A stretch of 64,000 nt of DNA from the NCBI GenBank assembly GCA_965243175.1, contig OZ251532.1:2790001-2854000 (forward strand), given 5' to 3'. Each line of letters opens with the position of its first letter. Within the stretch, counting starts at the first letter, position 1. The stretch is from VXYL01 sp965243175 (GTDB lineage Bacteria > Pseudomonadota > Gammaproteobacteria > Pseudomonadales > Azotimanducaceae). The position numbers and the translations under genes were made by a program. This document shows positions 1 through 8,375 of the stretch, piece by piece. The notes beneath the pieces were generated by a model. The model made no database searches, was not told the origin of the DNA, and was given only the letters and a program-made list of their open reading frames with translations.

Positions 1-1168
1 AGGTGCCGGTAACGAGTACGGTCTGGCGGCTGCCGACCATCGCTTCGGCATGGGCCGCGGCCTGGGCGCGCAGTTGCCGCTGCAACGCGGCCAACCGTTC
101 GCGCTTCAGGGCAAGCGGCGTGTCGTCCGGCAGGCTCGCCGCCGGGGTGCCCGGGCGCGGGCTGTAGACGAAGCTGAAGGAGGTGTCGTAGTCGAGTTCG
201 CGCACCAGATCCAGCGTCTTCTGGAAGTCCGCGTCGGTCTCTCCGGGAAAGCCGACGATGAAGTCCGACGAGAGGCTCAAGTTCGGACGCGCCGCCCGCA
301 CGGCGCGGATCTTCGCCTTGTATTCCAGCACGGTGTGGCCGCGCTTCATCATCGCCAGCACCCGGTCCGAACCGGACTGCACGGGCAGATGCAGGTGGCT
401 CGCGAGTTCGGGAACGTCGCGGAACGCGGCCACCAGCGTCGGCGAGAACTCGACCGGATGCGAGGTGGTGAAGCGGATGCGGTCGATGCCGGAAACGCCA
501 GCCGCGTAGTGGATCAGTTCCGCCAGATCCGCTTCGGCGCCGTCGATGGCGCCGCGGTAGGCATTGACGTTCTGGCCGAGCAGGTTGACCTCGCGCACCC
601 CTTCGCCAGCGAGCCGCGTCACTTCGCGCATGACGCCCGCCACCGGGCGCGAGAACTCCGGCCCGCGGGTGTAGGGCACGACGCAGAAGGTGCAGAACTT
701 GCTGCACCCCTCCATCACGGAGACGAACGCGCTCGGCCCGGCGACCCGAGGCTCCGGCAGGTTGTCGAACTTCTCGATCTCCGGGAAGCTCACGTCCACC
801 ACCGGCTGGCGCGTCTTGCGGGCGCCGTCGAGCAGCGCTGGCAGGCGGTGCAGCGTCTGCGGGCCGAACACCACGTCCACATGCGGCGCTCGGGCGGCGA
901 TGGCCGCGCCCTCCTGGCTCGCCACGCAGCCGCCGACGCCGATCACCACCTCCGGCCGCGCCCGCTTGAAGGCGCGCCAGCGCCCCAGCTGGCTGAACAC
1001 CTTCTCCGCCGCCTTCTCGCGAATGGAGCAGGTGTTGAGCAGCAGCACGTCCGCCGCGCCGGGGTCCTCCACCGGCACAGCGCCGTGGCTTTCCCGCAGC
1101 ACGTCCAGCATCCGCGACGAGTCGTACTCGTTCATCTGGCAGCCGTGGGTTTCGACGTAGAGCTTCAC
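1..1168 (-). CDS. miaB: tRNA-2-methylthio-N6-dimethylallyladenosine synthase MiaB (3' end cut by window edge)
   Basis: Radical-SAM methylthiotransferase that converts i6A37 to ms2i6A37 in tRNAs reading UNN codons. Translating the minus strand from a GTG at 1168 gives KLYVETHGCQMN, then NTCSIREKA and GGCVASQEG, the three cysteines of the N-terminal cluster domain (about residues 11, 46, 80). The radical-SAM motif EGCSKFCTFCVVPYTRG (CxxxCxxC) follows. The reading frame stays open for 389 codons to base 2, ending at SRQTVLVTGT, the start of the TRAM domain, so roughly the last 50 residues lie outside the window. The GTG start gives the canonical MiaB N-terminus. The next gene is on the same strand 47 bp upstream. 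MtaB and RimO are the alternatives, but the GCQMN-type start and overall pattern are MiaB. Confidence 0.93.
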   Translation of the reverse strand, partial: MKLYVETHGCQMNEYDSSRMLDVLRESHGAVPVEDPGAADVLLLNTCSIREKAAEKVFSQLGRWRAFKRARPEVVIGVGGCVASQEGAAIAARAPHVDVVFGPQTLHRLPALLDGARKTRQPVVDVSFPEIEKFDNLPEPRVAGPSAFVSVMEGCSKFCTFCVVPYTRGPEFSRPVAGVMREVTRLAGEGVREVNLLGQNVNAYRGAIDGAEADLAELIHYAAGVSGIDRIRFTTSHPVEFSPTLVAAFRDVPELASHLHLPVQSGSDRVLAMMKRGHTVLEYKAKIRAVRAARPNLSLSSDFIVGFPGETDADFQKTLDLVRELDYDTSFSFVYSPRPGTPAASLPDDTPLALKRERLAALQRQLRAQAAAHAEAMVGSRQTVLVTGT

Positions 1169-1215
1169 GTTCCGCTCGCGGTTTCGGGTGGTGCGATCAG
1201 TGACGCGATCATAGG

Positions 1216-3627
1216 CTACGCGACGCGCTCCGTGCCGGTGACCTGCAGCGCCACCAGCTCGCGGTACTCGTCCTCGCCGATGCCGAGTTCCTGCGCGAAC
1301 ACCTCCTGGCTGTGCTCGCCGAAGCGCGGCGCGTGACGCACGGCCACCTCCGGCGTACCCGCCATGCGCCAAGGCAGCACCGGCAGCAGATGCGTACCCG
1401 ATTCCGGGTGGGTCACCGGCACCAGAAAGCGCCGGGCGTCGAACTGAGCGGTGGAGTTGGCGTAGATGGGCTTGAAGGCCGCGCACTTCGCCGCGCAGAC
1501 GCCAAGCCGGGCGAGCGCTTCGGCTTCCTTCTCCGCGTCCCGGCCAGCGAACCAAGCCGCAAGAATCGCATCGAGCGCCTCTTCGTTGGCCTTGCGCGCC
1601 GCGTTGGCGGCGAAGCGTTCGTCCTGCGCCAGCTGCGGCTGGCCGATGTGCCGCGCCAGCCGCTCGAAGGCGGCGTCCGTTTCCGCGGCCACGGCGATCC
1701 ACTCGCCGCCCATCGCCTCGTCCGCGTCCGACCCCGGCGAGCAGGCGTAGACGCCGTGCGGGGCGAAGCGGGGGTGGCGGTTGCCGGCGGGTTCGCGCAG
1801 CGCGCCGTTGACGTCGCATTCGAGCATCGCGTCGCCCGTTTGCGCGGCCACCGCTTCCAGCATGGCGGCGTCGATGCGCTGGCCGACGCCGGTTCGCTTG
1901 CGGTGGTTGAGCGCCGCCAGAATCGCCGCGGCGAGGGTGTAGCCGGAGATCGGGTCTGGAATCAGCCCGCCCGTGTTCATGGGTTCGCCGCCCGCGTAGC
2001 CGTGGATGGACGCGAGCCCGGCCATCGGTTCGGTGGTGGCGCCGTTCGCCGGATATTCCGCCAGCGGCCCTTGGCGCCCGTAGCCGGAAACGGAAGCGAA
2101 GATGATGTCCGTGCGATGTTCGCGCAGCGTCTCCAGCGTCACGCCCCAGTTGGTCGTCACGTGCGGGCTGAAGTTGTCCACCAGCACGTCGAACTTCGGC
2201 ACCAGGCGCCAGAAGATCTCCCGTCCGCGCGGATGCGCGACGTCCAACGTGATGGCGCGCTTGTTCAGATTCACGCTGTTGTACATGCCGTTGGTGTTGA
2301 TGCCGGTCTGCGCGACCTCCGGGTTGCGCACCGCGGGCGGCACCGGCGCGCCGGCGCCCCGCCACACGTCGGGCCGGCGCACCGTTTCGATCTGCACCAC
2401 GTCGGCGCCCATCAGCCCCAGCAGTTCGGTGCAGAAGGTGCCGGCCCAAGCCTGGGTGAAGCAGAGCACCCGGACGCCGGCGAGGGGCTGCTGACCGGAA
2501 CGCTCGCCCTTGGCGGCGCCTGCCGCGCTGCTCGATGGCCCCGACCACGCCGCGCCGTCGTGTTCGCCGAGCTTCGGCGCCGACTGCCGCAACGCCCAAG
2601 GCGTCTCGGAGAGCTTGGCGAGCGGCCCCGACGCGGCCACGGCGCGGCCATCCACCCGAGTCCGCACGACGAAGCCGCGCGCCTTGAACTGCTCGCTGGC
2701 AAGCAGGTCGCGCATGGTCTGGACGACGCCGGAGATGCAGCGCAGCTTGGCGAGGCCATGGAAGATCTCCCACTTCGGACGCGATGCCGACGCCTGCACC
2801 AGGCCGTCGCGCACCGGCCGCGTGTCCTGCTGGTGCCGCCCCCAGGCGCTGACGAAGCGTTCGTCTTCGGCCAGGTCGTCGAGGCCGAGGAAGCGCATGG
2901 CCGGCGTCCACCGCTGCCAGTCGCCGTAGCCGTAGTTGATGAGGCCGTCGCTGGTCCGCCACAGCGGCCCGGCCTGGCCGCGCGGCCTGCCGCCAGCCGG
3001 TCCGAAGGCCGCGGCGCGTCCGCCGATGAAGTTGCCCATCACCGCCCACGGCGCGCAGGTGAGCGCCAGCGCTTCCGTCTCGCTCAAGTCGATTAACTCG
3101 CTGCCGCCCCGATGCAGCGCTGCCGCCGCGGCGATGAAGCCAGCGATGCCGGCGATGTAGCCCGTCTGCCGCCCCGGCAGCTGCAGCGGCGCGTCCTCGC
3201 GATGCTTGTTGATAGAGGCCCAGCCGACCCGAGCGCAACTGGTGAGGTTGTTGCCCGGCGCATCCGCGAGCGGCCCTTCGAGCCCGTGCGGCGTCAAGCA
3301 GAGGCGAACCACGCCGTCTTCATGCGGGAAGGCTGGCGGCGTTCCATTGGCAACCACCACATGGGCATCCGCGCAAAGCGCCGCGATTTCCGCTTCGCTC
3401 TTCGCCACCAGCGAACGCTTGTTCCAGTTCGCGTAGGCATGCAGCAGCGAGCGCTCCGCCCCCGGCTCGTCGTCGAGAAAAGGCGGCTCGCGGCGCAGCG
3501 CATGGCCTTCCGGCGGCTCCACCAGCACCACGTCGGCGCCGAAATCCCCGAACAGCCGCGCCGCCCACGCCCCGGACAGCCGATCCGACAAATCGACCAC
3601 CCGAACCCCCTCGAACGCTCCCGCCAC
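1216..3627 (-). CDS. Tandem-fused CaiB/BaiF (family III) CoA-transferase
   Basis: 803-aa cytoplasmic protein made of two family III CoA-transferase units, which move CoA between acyl-CoAs and free carboxylates. Unit 1 starts with VRVVDLSDRLSGAWAARLFG and unit 2, near residue 380, with VRVLCFTQAWAGTFCTELLG. Single-unit family members are about 400 aa, so the length fits a duplication and fusion. Unit 2 keeps the catalytic-Asp region as LIPDPISGYTLAA. The matching place in unit 1 reads LPGRQTGYIAGIA with no Asp, so unit 1 is probably non-catalytic or structural. I chose the GTG at 3627 because VAGAFEGVRVVDL is the normal family start; an ATG at 3720 would add 31 unrelated residues. The substrate is unknown. 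Nearby acyl-CoA genes suggest degradation of a branched or sterol-like acid (inference). Confidence 0.9.
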   Translation of the reverse strand: MAGAFEGVRVVDLSDRLSGAWAARLFGDFGADVVLVEPPEGHALRREPPFLDDEPGAERSLLHAYANWNKRSLVAKSEAEIAALCADAHVVVANGTPPAFPHEDGVVRLCLTPHGLEGPLADAPGNNLTSCARVGWASINKHREDAPLQLPGRQTGYIAGIAGFIAAAAALHRGGSELIDLSETEALALTCAPWAVMGNFIGGRAAAFGPAGGRPRGQAGPLWRTSDGLINYGYGDWQRWTPAMRFLGLDDLAEDERFVSAWGRHQQDTRPVRDGLVQASASRPKWEIFHGLAKLRCISGVVQTMRDLLASEQFKARGFVVRTRVDGRAVAASGPLAKLSETPWALRQSAPKLGEHDGAAWSGPSSSAAGAAKGERSGQQPLAGVRVLCFTQAWAGTFCTELLGLMGADVVQIETVRRPDVWRGAGAPVPPAVRNPEVAQTGINTNGMYNSVNLNKRAITLDVAHPRGREIFWRLVPKFDVLVDNFSPHVTTNWGVTLETLREHRTDIIFASVSGYGRQGPLAEYPANGATTEPMAGLASIHGYAGGEPMNTGGLIPDPISGYTLAAAILAALNHRKRTGVGQRIDAAMLEAVAAQTGDAMLECDVNGALREPAGNRHPRFAPHGVYACSPGSDADEAMGGEWIAVAAETDAAFERLARHIGQPQLAQDERFAANAARKANEEALDAILAAWFAGRDAEKEAEALARLGVCAAKCAAFKPIYANSTAQFDARRFLVPVTHPESGTHLLPVLPWRMAGTPEVAVRHAPRFGEHSQEVFAQELGIGEDEYRELVALQVTGTERVA

Positions 3628-3990
3628 GCCAAACCCTCGAACAAACGCGAAGCCGCGGATTGTCCATGGTTCGGCGAACAATCGAAAGGCTTGCGCGTCC
3701 TTGGCAATCGCGCTTTGCACCTCGAGTCCGTGGTCACGGTCTGATCGCTAGGGTGCGTCGCCGTCGCCGTGATCCGCACCATGCCTTCCGCACCGGGCTC
3801 GGGTTCCAACAGCAGATAGCCGAGGACCGGCGCCATCCCCACCGCCAAGCCGGACGGAGCGGCCGCCCCACTCCAGTTCGCCGCCGGGTTCGCCCACGTT
3901 CGGCAGCGACGACTGCTCAACGCGAGGGACGGAAAGATGTAGTCTCTCGCTTGCAACCTGACTTGATCCTTCATTTGACGGAGCCAACGC
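3628..3990. other. Divergent intergenic region
   Basis: A 363-bp gap between the leftward CoA-transferase and the rightward 354-aa gene. I see no convincing gene: short open frames on both strands lack family-like peptides. It must hold the promoters of both flanking genes. A GGAG ribosome-binding site lies at about 3980-3983, 7 nt before the ATG at 3991. No clear operator repeat was found. Confidence 0.5.
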
Positions 3991-5055
3991 ATGGGCACAA
4001 CGCAGCCGACACTAGGGGAGCAGCTCACCTTCAGCGAGACGGAACTCCTTGCGGACCACGACTACGCAGAGCCGCACGTGATCGGCGGGCAGCGGCTGCA
4101 CGGCGGTTTCGATGCGGAGGGCGAATACGTGCCGCCGCGATCCAAGGTGCGGCGGGTCGCCATCGACCATTGGACGGCGGCGTTGCGGGAGCGCGGCGGG
4201 GACCTGCTGGCGGCGGATTCGTCGCTGCTCACCGGGCCGCGGGTGCCGAACGAGGCGCAGCAGCGGCTGTTGATGGAGAACGGCGTGACGCGGCCGTTCT
4301 GGAACGCGCTGACCATCACCGGCAAGATCGAAGGGCGCGGGCGGATGATCGGCGAGATGCCGTTCCCGGACCTGCAGGCGCTGGTCGTGGAAGACGTCGA
4401 GAGCATGGCGCTCGGCCACCTCAAGGGCGGGCTGCTGAAGGCGCACGGCGTGGACGAAGGCGGTGAGCCGGAGCGGGGCATCGGCGGCCACGACGTGATG
4501 TGGTTCGTGGCGCGGGATCTGGCGTTCGGGGCCAACGCGCATCCGGATGTCGAGCCGCCGGAATCCATCGCCAGGCCGGAGGCCGGCCAGCGCAACATGC
4601 CGGAGATCGACATGCCCTTCGAGCTGGCGCTGAGCTTTCTGATGAACCTGCTGCTGATCGAGTTCCGCGCCGAGATCGGCTTCGCCGCCTCGCAAGCGGT
4701 GTTCCGCACGCCAACTCTGTTCACCGGGCGGCGGGCGGAGGCGGAGGAAGCGGCGGTGATCGTGGAGCGCATCCGCACCGACGAGCGCATCCACGTGGAG
4801 TCGCTGCGCCTCTACCTCGGCGAGCTGCGTTCGCTGAACGTGCGAACGCTGGATGGCGGCACGATGCCGGGAGCGGTGCTCATCGACCGCTTCTGGAACG
4901 GCATCCTGCACTGGGCGACGGTCGAACAGCCGAGACTGGTGGCGGAGCGGCAACACGCCGTGCTGCGCGACGAGATTCTGGCGAGCGGCAACGGGGATTC
5001 GCTGCTGCGCGAGTTCAACGCGCTGGCGGACCCGGGCTACGCGGTGGCCGCGTAG
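3991..5055 (+). CDS. Conserved-looking protein of unknown function, possibly ferritin-like
   Basis: 354-aa soluble protein I do not recognise. It has no signal peptide and no membrane segment. The second half is helical with acidic/His spacing reminiscent of di-iron helical bundles: EFRAEIGFAASQAVF (about residues 226-240) and RIRTDERIHVESLRLYLGEL (about 262-281). This could be a ferritin-like fold, but I cannot assign all ligands. ATG with a GGAG site 7 nt upstream supports the start. It is followed after 78 bp by the DUF35/thiolase pair and is divergent from a CoA-transferase, so a role near acyl-CoA or lipid oxidation is plausible (inference). A non-heme oxygenase-like role is one possibility. 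Confidence 0.6.
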   Translation: MGTTQPTLGEQLTFSETELLADHDYAEPHVIGGQRLHGGFDAEGEYVPPRSKVRRVAIDHWTAALRERGGDLLAADSSLLTGPRVPNEAQQRLLMENGVTRPFWNALTITGKIEGRGRMIGEMPFPDLQALVVEDVESMALGHLKGGLLKAHGVDEGGEPERGIGGHDVMWFVARDLAFGANAHPDVEPPESIARPEAGQRNMPEIDMPFELALSFLMNLLLIEFRAEIGFAASQAVFRTPTLFTGRRAEAEEAAVIVERIRTDERIHVESLRLYLGELRSLNVRTLDGGTMPGAVLIDRFWNGILHWATVEQPRLVAERQHAVLRDEILASGNGDSLLREFNALADPGYAVAA

Positions 5056-5062
5056 CCCAACG

Positions 5063-5080
5063 CCCCGGCATCGTCCGGGG
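5063..5080 (+). terminator. GC-rich hairpin after the 354-aa gene
   Basis: CCCCGG, a 6-nt loop and CCGGGG form a perfect stem directly after the stop codon. An outer GCCC (5055-5058) can pair with GGGC (5083-5086). There is no T-tract, so it may slow or partly terminate transcription, or stabilise the mRNA 3' end, before the DUF35 gene. Confidence 0.35.
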
Positions 5081-5132
5081 GCGGGCATGTGGTAGGTTAG
5101 GCGGCTTCACTCCGCGACTCCAAGAGACATCC

Positions 5133-5549
5133 GTGGCCTACGACAAACCGATTCCCCCGCAAGGGCAGCACACCAAGCCGTTCTGGGAGGGCGCCAAGGA
5201 AGGCCGGCTGATGCTGCCGCGCTGCCAGGACTGCAATCGCGTTCACTGGTATCCGCGCCTGATCTGCCCCTTCTGCCATTCCACCGACATCGCCTGGATC
5301 GAAGCCAGCGGCAAGGGGCGGCTGCACACCTACGCCGTTCAGCACCGCGCCTTCGGCGGCTGGGGCGAGGAGACGCCCTACGTCACGGCGTTCATCGACC
5401 TCGACGAAGGCGACCGCATGATGACCGTGCTGCGCGGCGTGGACGCGACCAAGCCGGAGGAGATCCGCATCGGCAGCCGCGTCGCCGTGGAGTTCGAGCA
5501 GGCGAACGAGGACACGTTCATTCCCTTCTGGCGCGTGGTGGAGGAGTAG
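5133..5549 (+). CDS. Zn-ribbon/OB-fold protein of the DUF35 family (acyl-CoA-binding thiolase partner)
   Basis: 138-aa protein with a rubredoxin-like zinc ribbon, CQDCNRVHWYPRLICPFC (two CxxC pairs, about residues 27-44), followed by an OB-fold (KGRLHTYAVQHRAFGGWGEE and onwards). DUF35 proteins bind acyl-CoA and act with thiolase-like proteins. In the ChsH2/Ltp2-type complexes of sterol side-chain degradation the DUF35 module is needed by the aldolase. The gene lies 4 bp before a thiolase-like gene, the usual arrangement. I chose the GTG at 5133 because it begins VAYDKPIPPQ, a typical family start; an upstream extension in frame runs through the previous gene. Confidence 0.88.
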   Translation: MAYDKPIPPQGQHTKPFWEGAKEGRLMLPRCQDCNRVHWYPRLICPFCHSTDIAWIEASGKGRLHTYAVQHRAFGGWGEETPYVTAFIDLDEGDRMMTVLRGVDATKPEEIRIGSRVAVEFEQANEDTFIPFWRVVEE

Positions 5550-5553
5550 CGCA

Positions 5554-6768
5554 ATGGCAGCACCCAACCTGAGCAACGCAGCGGCCATCGTCGGCGCCGC
5601 GGAATCGGACGTCATCGGCTATCCGATGGAGCTGATCGGCGAGCGCGTGACCTCGCTGCAGCACCACATCCAAGCCATCAAGAACGTCAGCACGCTCACC
5701 GGCATTCCCATCGCGGACATCCAAGGCGTGTTCTCCGCCGGCTGGTCCGGCGAACTGTGCGAGCACCTGGGGCTGAAGCCGCGCTATCTGGACACCACCT
5801 CGGTCGGCGGCTGCTCGTTCCAGATCCACGTCCACCATGCGCTGGCGGCCATTCACGCCGGCATCATCGACATCGCGCTGGTGAGCCACGGCGAAGCCGG
5901 CTGGTCGTATCGCGGCGGCGGCTACGGCGGGCGCGGTGGCGGCCAGGTGAGCCCAGGCGCGGAGATGACCGCCGCCTACGGCACCTTCGGGGCGCCGTCG
6001 CAGTACGCGCACGCGATGGTTCGCCACTTCCACCGCTTCGGCACCAGCCAGGAGGACTTCGCGCACATCGCCGTGGTGACGCGGGACTGGGCGCAGCTGA
6101 ATCCACGCGGGGTGATGTTCGGCAAGAAGCAGAGCCCGTTCGGCGGACCGATCACCGTGCAGGACGTGCTCGACGCCCGCCTCATCGCCTGGCCGCTGAC
6201 GCTCTACCACTGCTGCCTGGTGACCGACCACGGCGGCGCGGTGATCGTCGCGCGGCCGGAGATCGCCCGCAGTCTGCGCACCAACCCGGTGTGGATCGCC
6301 GGGGCTGGCGAGTCGATGGGGCACCAGAACATGCTGGAGATGGAGGACTTCACGGCCACTTCGGCATCCCGTTCCGCGGCCACTGCGTACAAGATGGCGG
6401 GGCTGGGGCCGGCGGACATGGAAATGGCGATGATCTACGACTCGTTCACGATCACCGCCGGCATCACCGCGGAAATGCTGGGCTTGGCGCCGCGCGGCGA
6501 GGGCTACACGCTGTGGAAGGATGGCCACGCGGCGCCCGGGGGGCGCCTGCCGATCAACACCAACGGCGGCGGGCTGTCGTTCAACCACTCCGGCATGTAC
6601 GGGATGCAGCTGCTCGTCGAGGCGTACCGGCAGCTTTCGCGCACCGCGGAAGACGGCGTCAACGGCATCGACGGCAAGCAGACGAACGCCACCGCCTGCG
6701 TGGTGAACGGCACCGGCGGTACGCTCTCGACCACCGGCACGCTGGTGCTGACGTCGGACGACCGCTAG
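5554..6768 (+). CDS. Thiolase-like protein (SCP-x/lipid-transfer type; possible retro-aldolase)
   Basis: 404-aa thiolase-superfamily enzyme. It has AAIVGAAESD at the N-terminus, the nucleophile-region cysteine in SVGGCSFQIHVHHAL (about residue 91), and NTNGGGLSFNHSGMYG plus a C-terminal GTGGTLSTTGTLVL segment where the family's later active-site loops lie. The usual C-terminal CxG cysteine is not evident: the segment reads ATACVVNGTGG. Together with the paired DUF35 gene, this suggests an Ltp2-like carbon-carbon lyase rather than a classical degradative thiolase (inference). ATG start 4 bp after the DUF35 stop; the two probably form a complex and an operon. Confidence 0.87.
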   Translation: MAAPNLSNAAAIVGAAESDVIGYPMELIGERVTSLQHHIQAIKNVSTLTGIPIADIQGVFSAGWSGELCEHLGLKPRYLDTTSVGGCSFQIHVHHALAAIHAGIIDIALVSHGEAGWSYRGGGYGGRGGGQVSPGAEMTAAYGTFGAPSQYAHAMVRHFHRFGTSQEDFAHIAVVTRDWAQLNPRGVMFGKKQSPFGGPITVQDVLDARLIAWPLTLYHCCLVTDHGGAVIVARPEIARSLRTNPVWIAGAGESMGHQNMLEMEDFTATSASRSAATAYKMAGLGPADMEMAMIYDSFTITAGITAEMLGLAPRGEGYTLWKDGHAAPGGRLPINTNGGGLSFNHSGMYGMQLLVEAYRQLSRTAEDGVNGIDGKQTNATACVVNGTGGTLSTTGTLVLTSDDR

Positions 6769-7005
6769 CCGGGAGGGAGCGTTGGCCGACGTTCAACCAG
6801 CGGCACTTCCCGGCGGGCCCAGGGTCGCGCAGCGCTTCAAAGGCGCGGGCGTGGCCGGCGTTCGCGTCTGAAACCCGCCGGGGACAGCGCCAAGAGCGAC
6901 CCTAGGCGCATCGGCGACGAGAGCGAAGACCCCGGCGGTTCTTCCATGCGAGGGGCAAGCCCCTCGCGCTCCCCGGCTGAAGGCTCCGGCCCTTCGCAAG
7001 AACGC

Positions 7006-8331
7006 ATGCAGGGCGCGTTCACCAGCGGCGGCGTCGGCAAGCATCTGCTGCGCCTCGGCGGCTTCATGGCCGCCGGGTCGCTCTCCATGAACGTGGCGCA
7101 AGTGGCGGAGGTGGCGTTCGTCGGCACGCTCGGCACCGATGCGCTGGCCGCGCTCGGCTACGCCTTCCCGATCACCATCACGCTGTACGCCTTCGCTGGC
7201 GGCATCGGCACCGGCGCGTCGTCCGTGGTGGCGCGGGCCTTTGGCGCTGGCAATCGAGAACGGGCGCGGGTGCTCATCACCCACGCCCACCTGCTGGTGA
7301 TCGTCGTCGGGCTGGTGGTCGGCACGGTGTTCGCGTTCAGCGCGCCGCGCATCGCCTCGCTGCTCGGCGCAAGGGGCGACGTCCACGCGATGGCGGTGGA
7401 CTATCTGACGGTGTTCGCGGGCGGCTTCCCGCTGTTCATGGTCTCCATCGCCGGTTCGATGCTGCTGCGGGCGACCGGCAACGCGGCCAGCCCCGGCCTC
7501 ATCATGACCGCCGGCTCGGTGCTGCAAACCGTGCTCTGCCCGATTCTTGTCTTCGGCTGGTTCGGCGCGCCGGAACTCGGCATTGCCGGCGCGGCTTGGG
7601 CCTACGCGCTGTCGCGCGGTTCGACCACGGTGTTCTACGGGTTCCTGCTGGCGCGGCTGAATCTGGTGCGCTGGACGTTCGACGGCGTGGGCGCCTCGTG
7701 GAAGAGCATCATGCACGTGGGTGGGCCGGCCATCGCCAGCGGCCTGGTGATGCCCGCCTCCATGTACATCATCACGCGGCTGCTCTCCAGCCACGGCGAT
7801 GCGGTGGTGGCCGGCTACAACGTCGCTTCCAGAGTGGAGATGATGGCGCACATGATCCTGTGGTCCGCGTCTTCCTCCGTGGAACCGCTGGTGGGGCAGA
7901 ACTGGGGCGCCGGGCTGCACAACCGGGTGCGCCGCGCGCTCAAGCTGACCAACAACTTCTGCCTCGGCTGGGGGCTGTTCACGTTCGTGCTGATGGTCCT
8001 GGTCGGCGAGCGGCTGGTGACGCTGATCGACGACGACCCCACGGTGGTGGACGTGGCGGTGTGGTTCTTCTACATCATCCCCTTGAGCATCGGCTTCATG
8101 GGCATGACGCAAGTGGCGAGCGCCTGCTTCAACGCCTTGGGCAAGCCCTTCCCGTCGCTGGTGATCTCGATTCTGCGGGCGCTGGCCATCTACATACCCT
8201 TGGCGCTGCTCGGCAACTTCTACCTCGGCTACGTGGGCATCTTCCTGGCCACCGCCGCCACCAACGTGCTGGTCGGGGCCATCGCCTGGTACTGGAACCG
8301 CGCCTACTTGCGCCAAGCAGCGCCGCGCTGA
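7006..8331 (+). CDS. MATE-family multidrug/Na+-coupled efflux transporter
   Basis: 441-aa inner-membrane protein with about 12 hydrophobic segments in the two-fold MATE arrangement. Typical motifs are AQVAEVAFVGTLGTDALAAL near the N-terminus and VEPLVGQNWGAGLHNRVRRA at the start of the second half, matching the family's VGQNxGA signature. It likely exports cationic drugs or metabolites in exchange for Na+ or H+. I chose the ATG at 7006 (MQGAFTSGGVGKHLL) as family-like; an ATG at 6946 would add 20 low-complexity residues. Neither start has a strong ribosome-binding site. The next gene begins 44 bp downstream. Substrate cannot be told from sequence. Confidence 0.9.
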   Translation: MQGAFTSGGVGKHLLRLGGFMAAGSLSMNVAQVAEVAFVGTLGTDALAALGYAFPITITLYAFAGGIGTGASSVVARAFGAGNRERARVLITHAHLLVIVVGLVVGTVFAFSAPRIASLLGARGDVHAMAVDYLTVFAGGFPLFMVSIAGSMLLRATGNAASPGLIMTAGSVLQTVLCPILVFGWFGAPELGIAGAAWAYALSRGSTTVFYGFLLARLNLVRWTFDGVGASWKSIMHVGGPAIASGLVMPASMYIITRLLSSHGDAVVAGYNVASRVEMMAHMILWSASSSVEPLVGQNWGAGLHNRVRRALKLTNNFCLGWGLFTFVLMVLVGERLVTLIDDDPTVVDVAVWFFYIIPLSIGFMGMTQVASACFNALGKPFPSLVISILRALAIYIPLALLGNFYLGYVGIFLATAATNVLVGAIAWYWNRAYLRQAAPR

Positions 8332-8375
8332 GGCGGACGCAAGGCACGCGGCGCACGTCTGCCATACTGAACGCC

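Noticed and set aside
50..1336. 428-codon plus-strand frame at the left edge
   Set aside because: It is antisense to miaB, whose cysteine and radical-SAM motifs are unmistakable on the minus strand.
3748..3987. 79-codon minus-strand frame in the intergenic region before 3991
   Set aside because: Gly/Arg/Ser-rich, no start signal and no family pattern.
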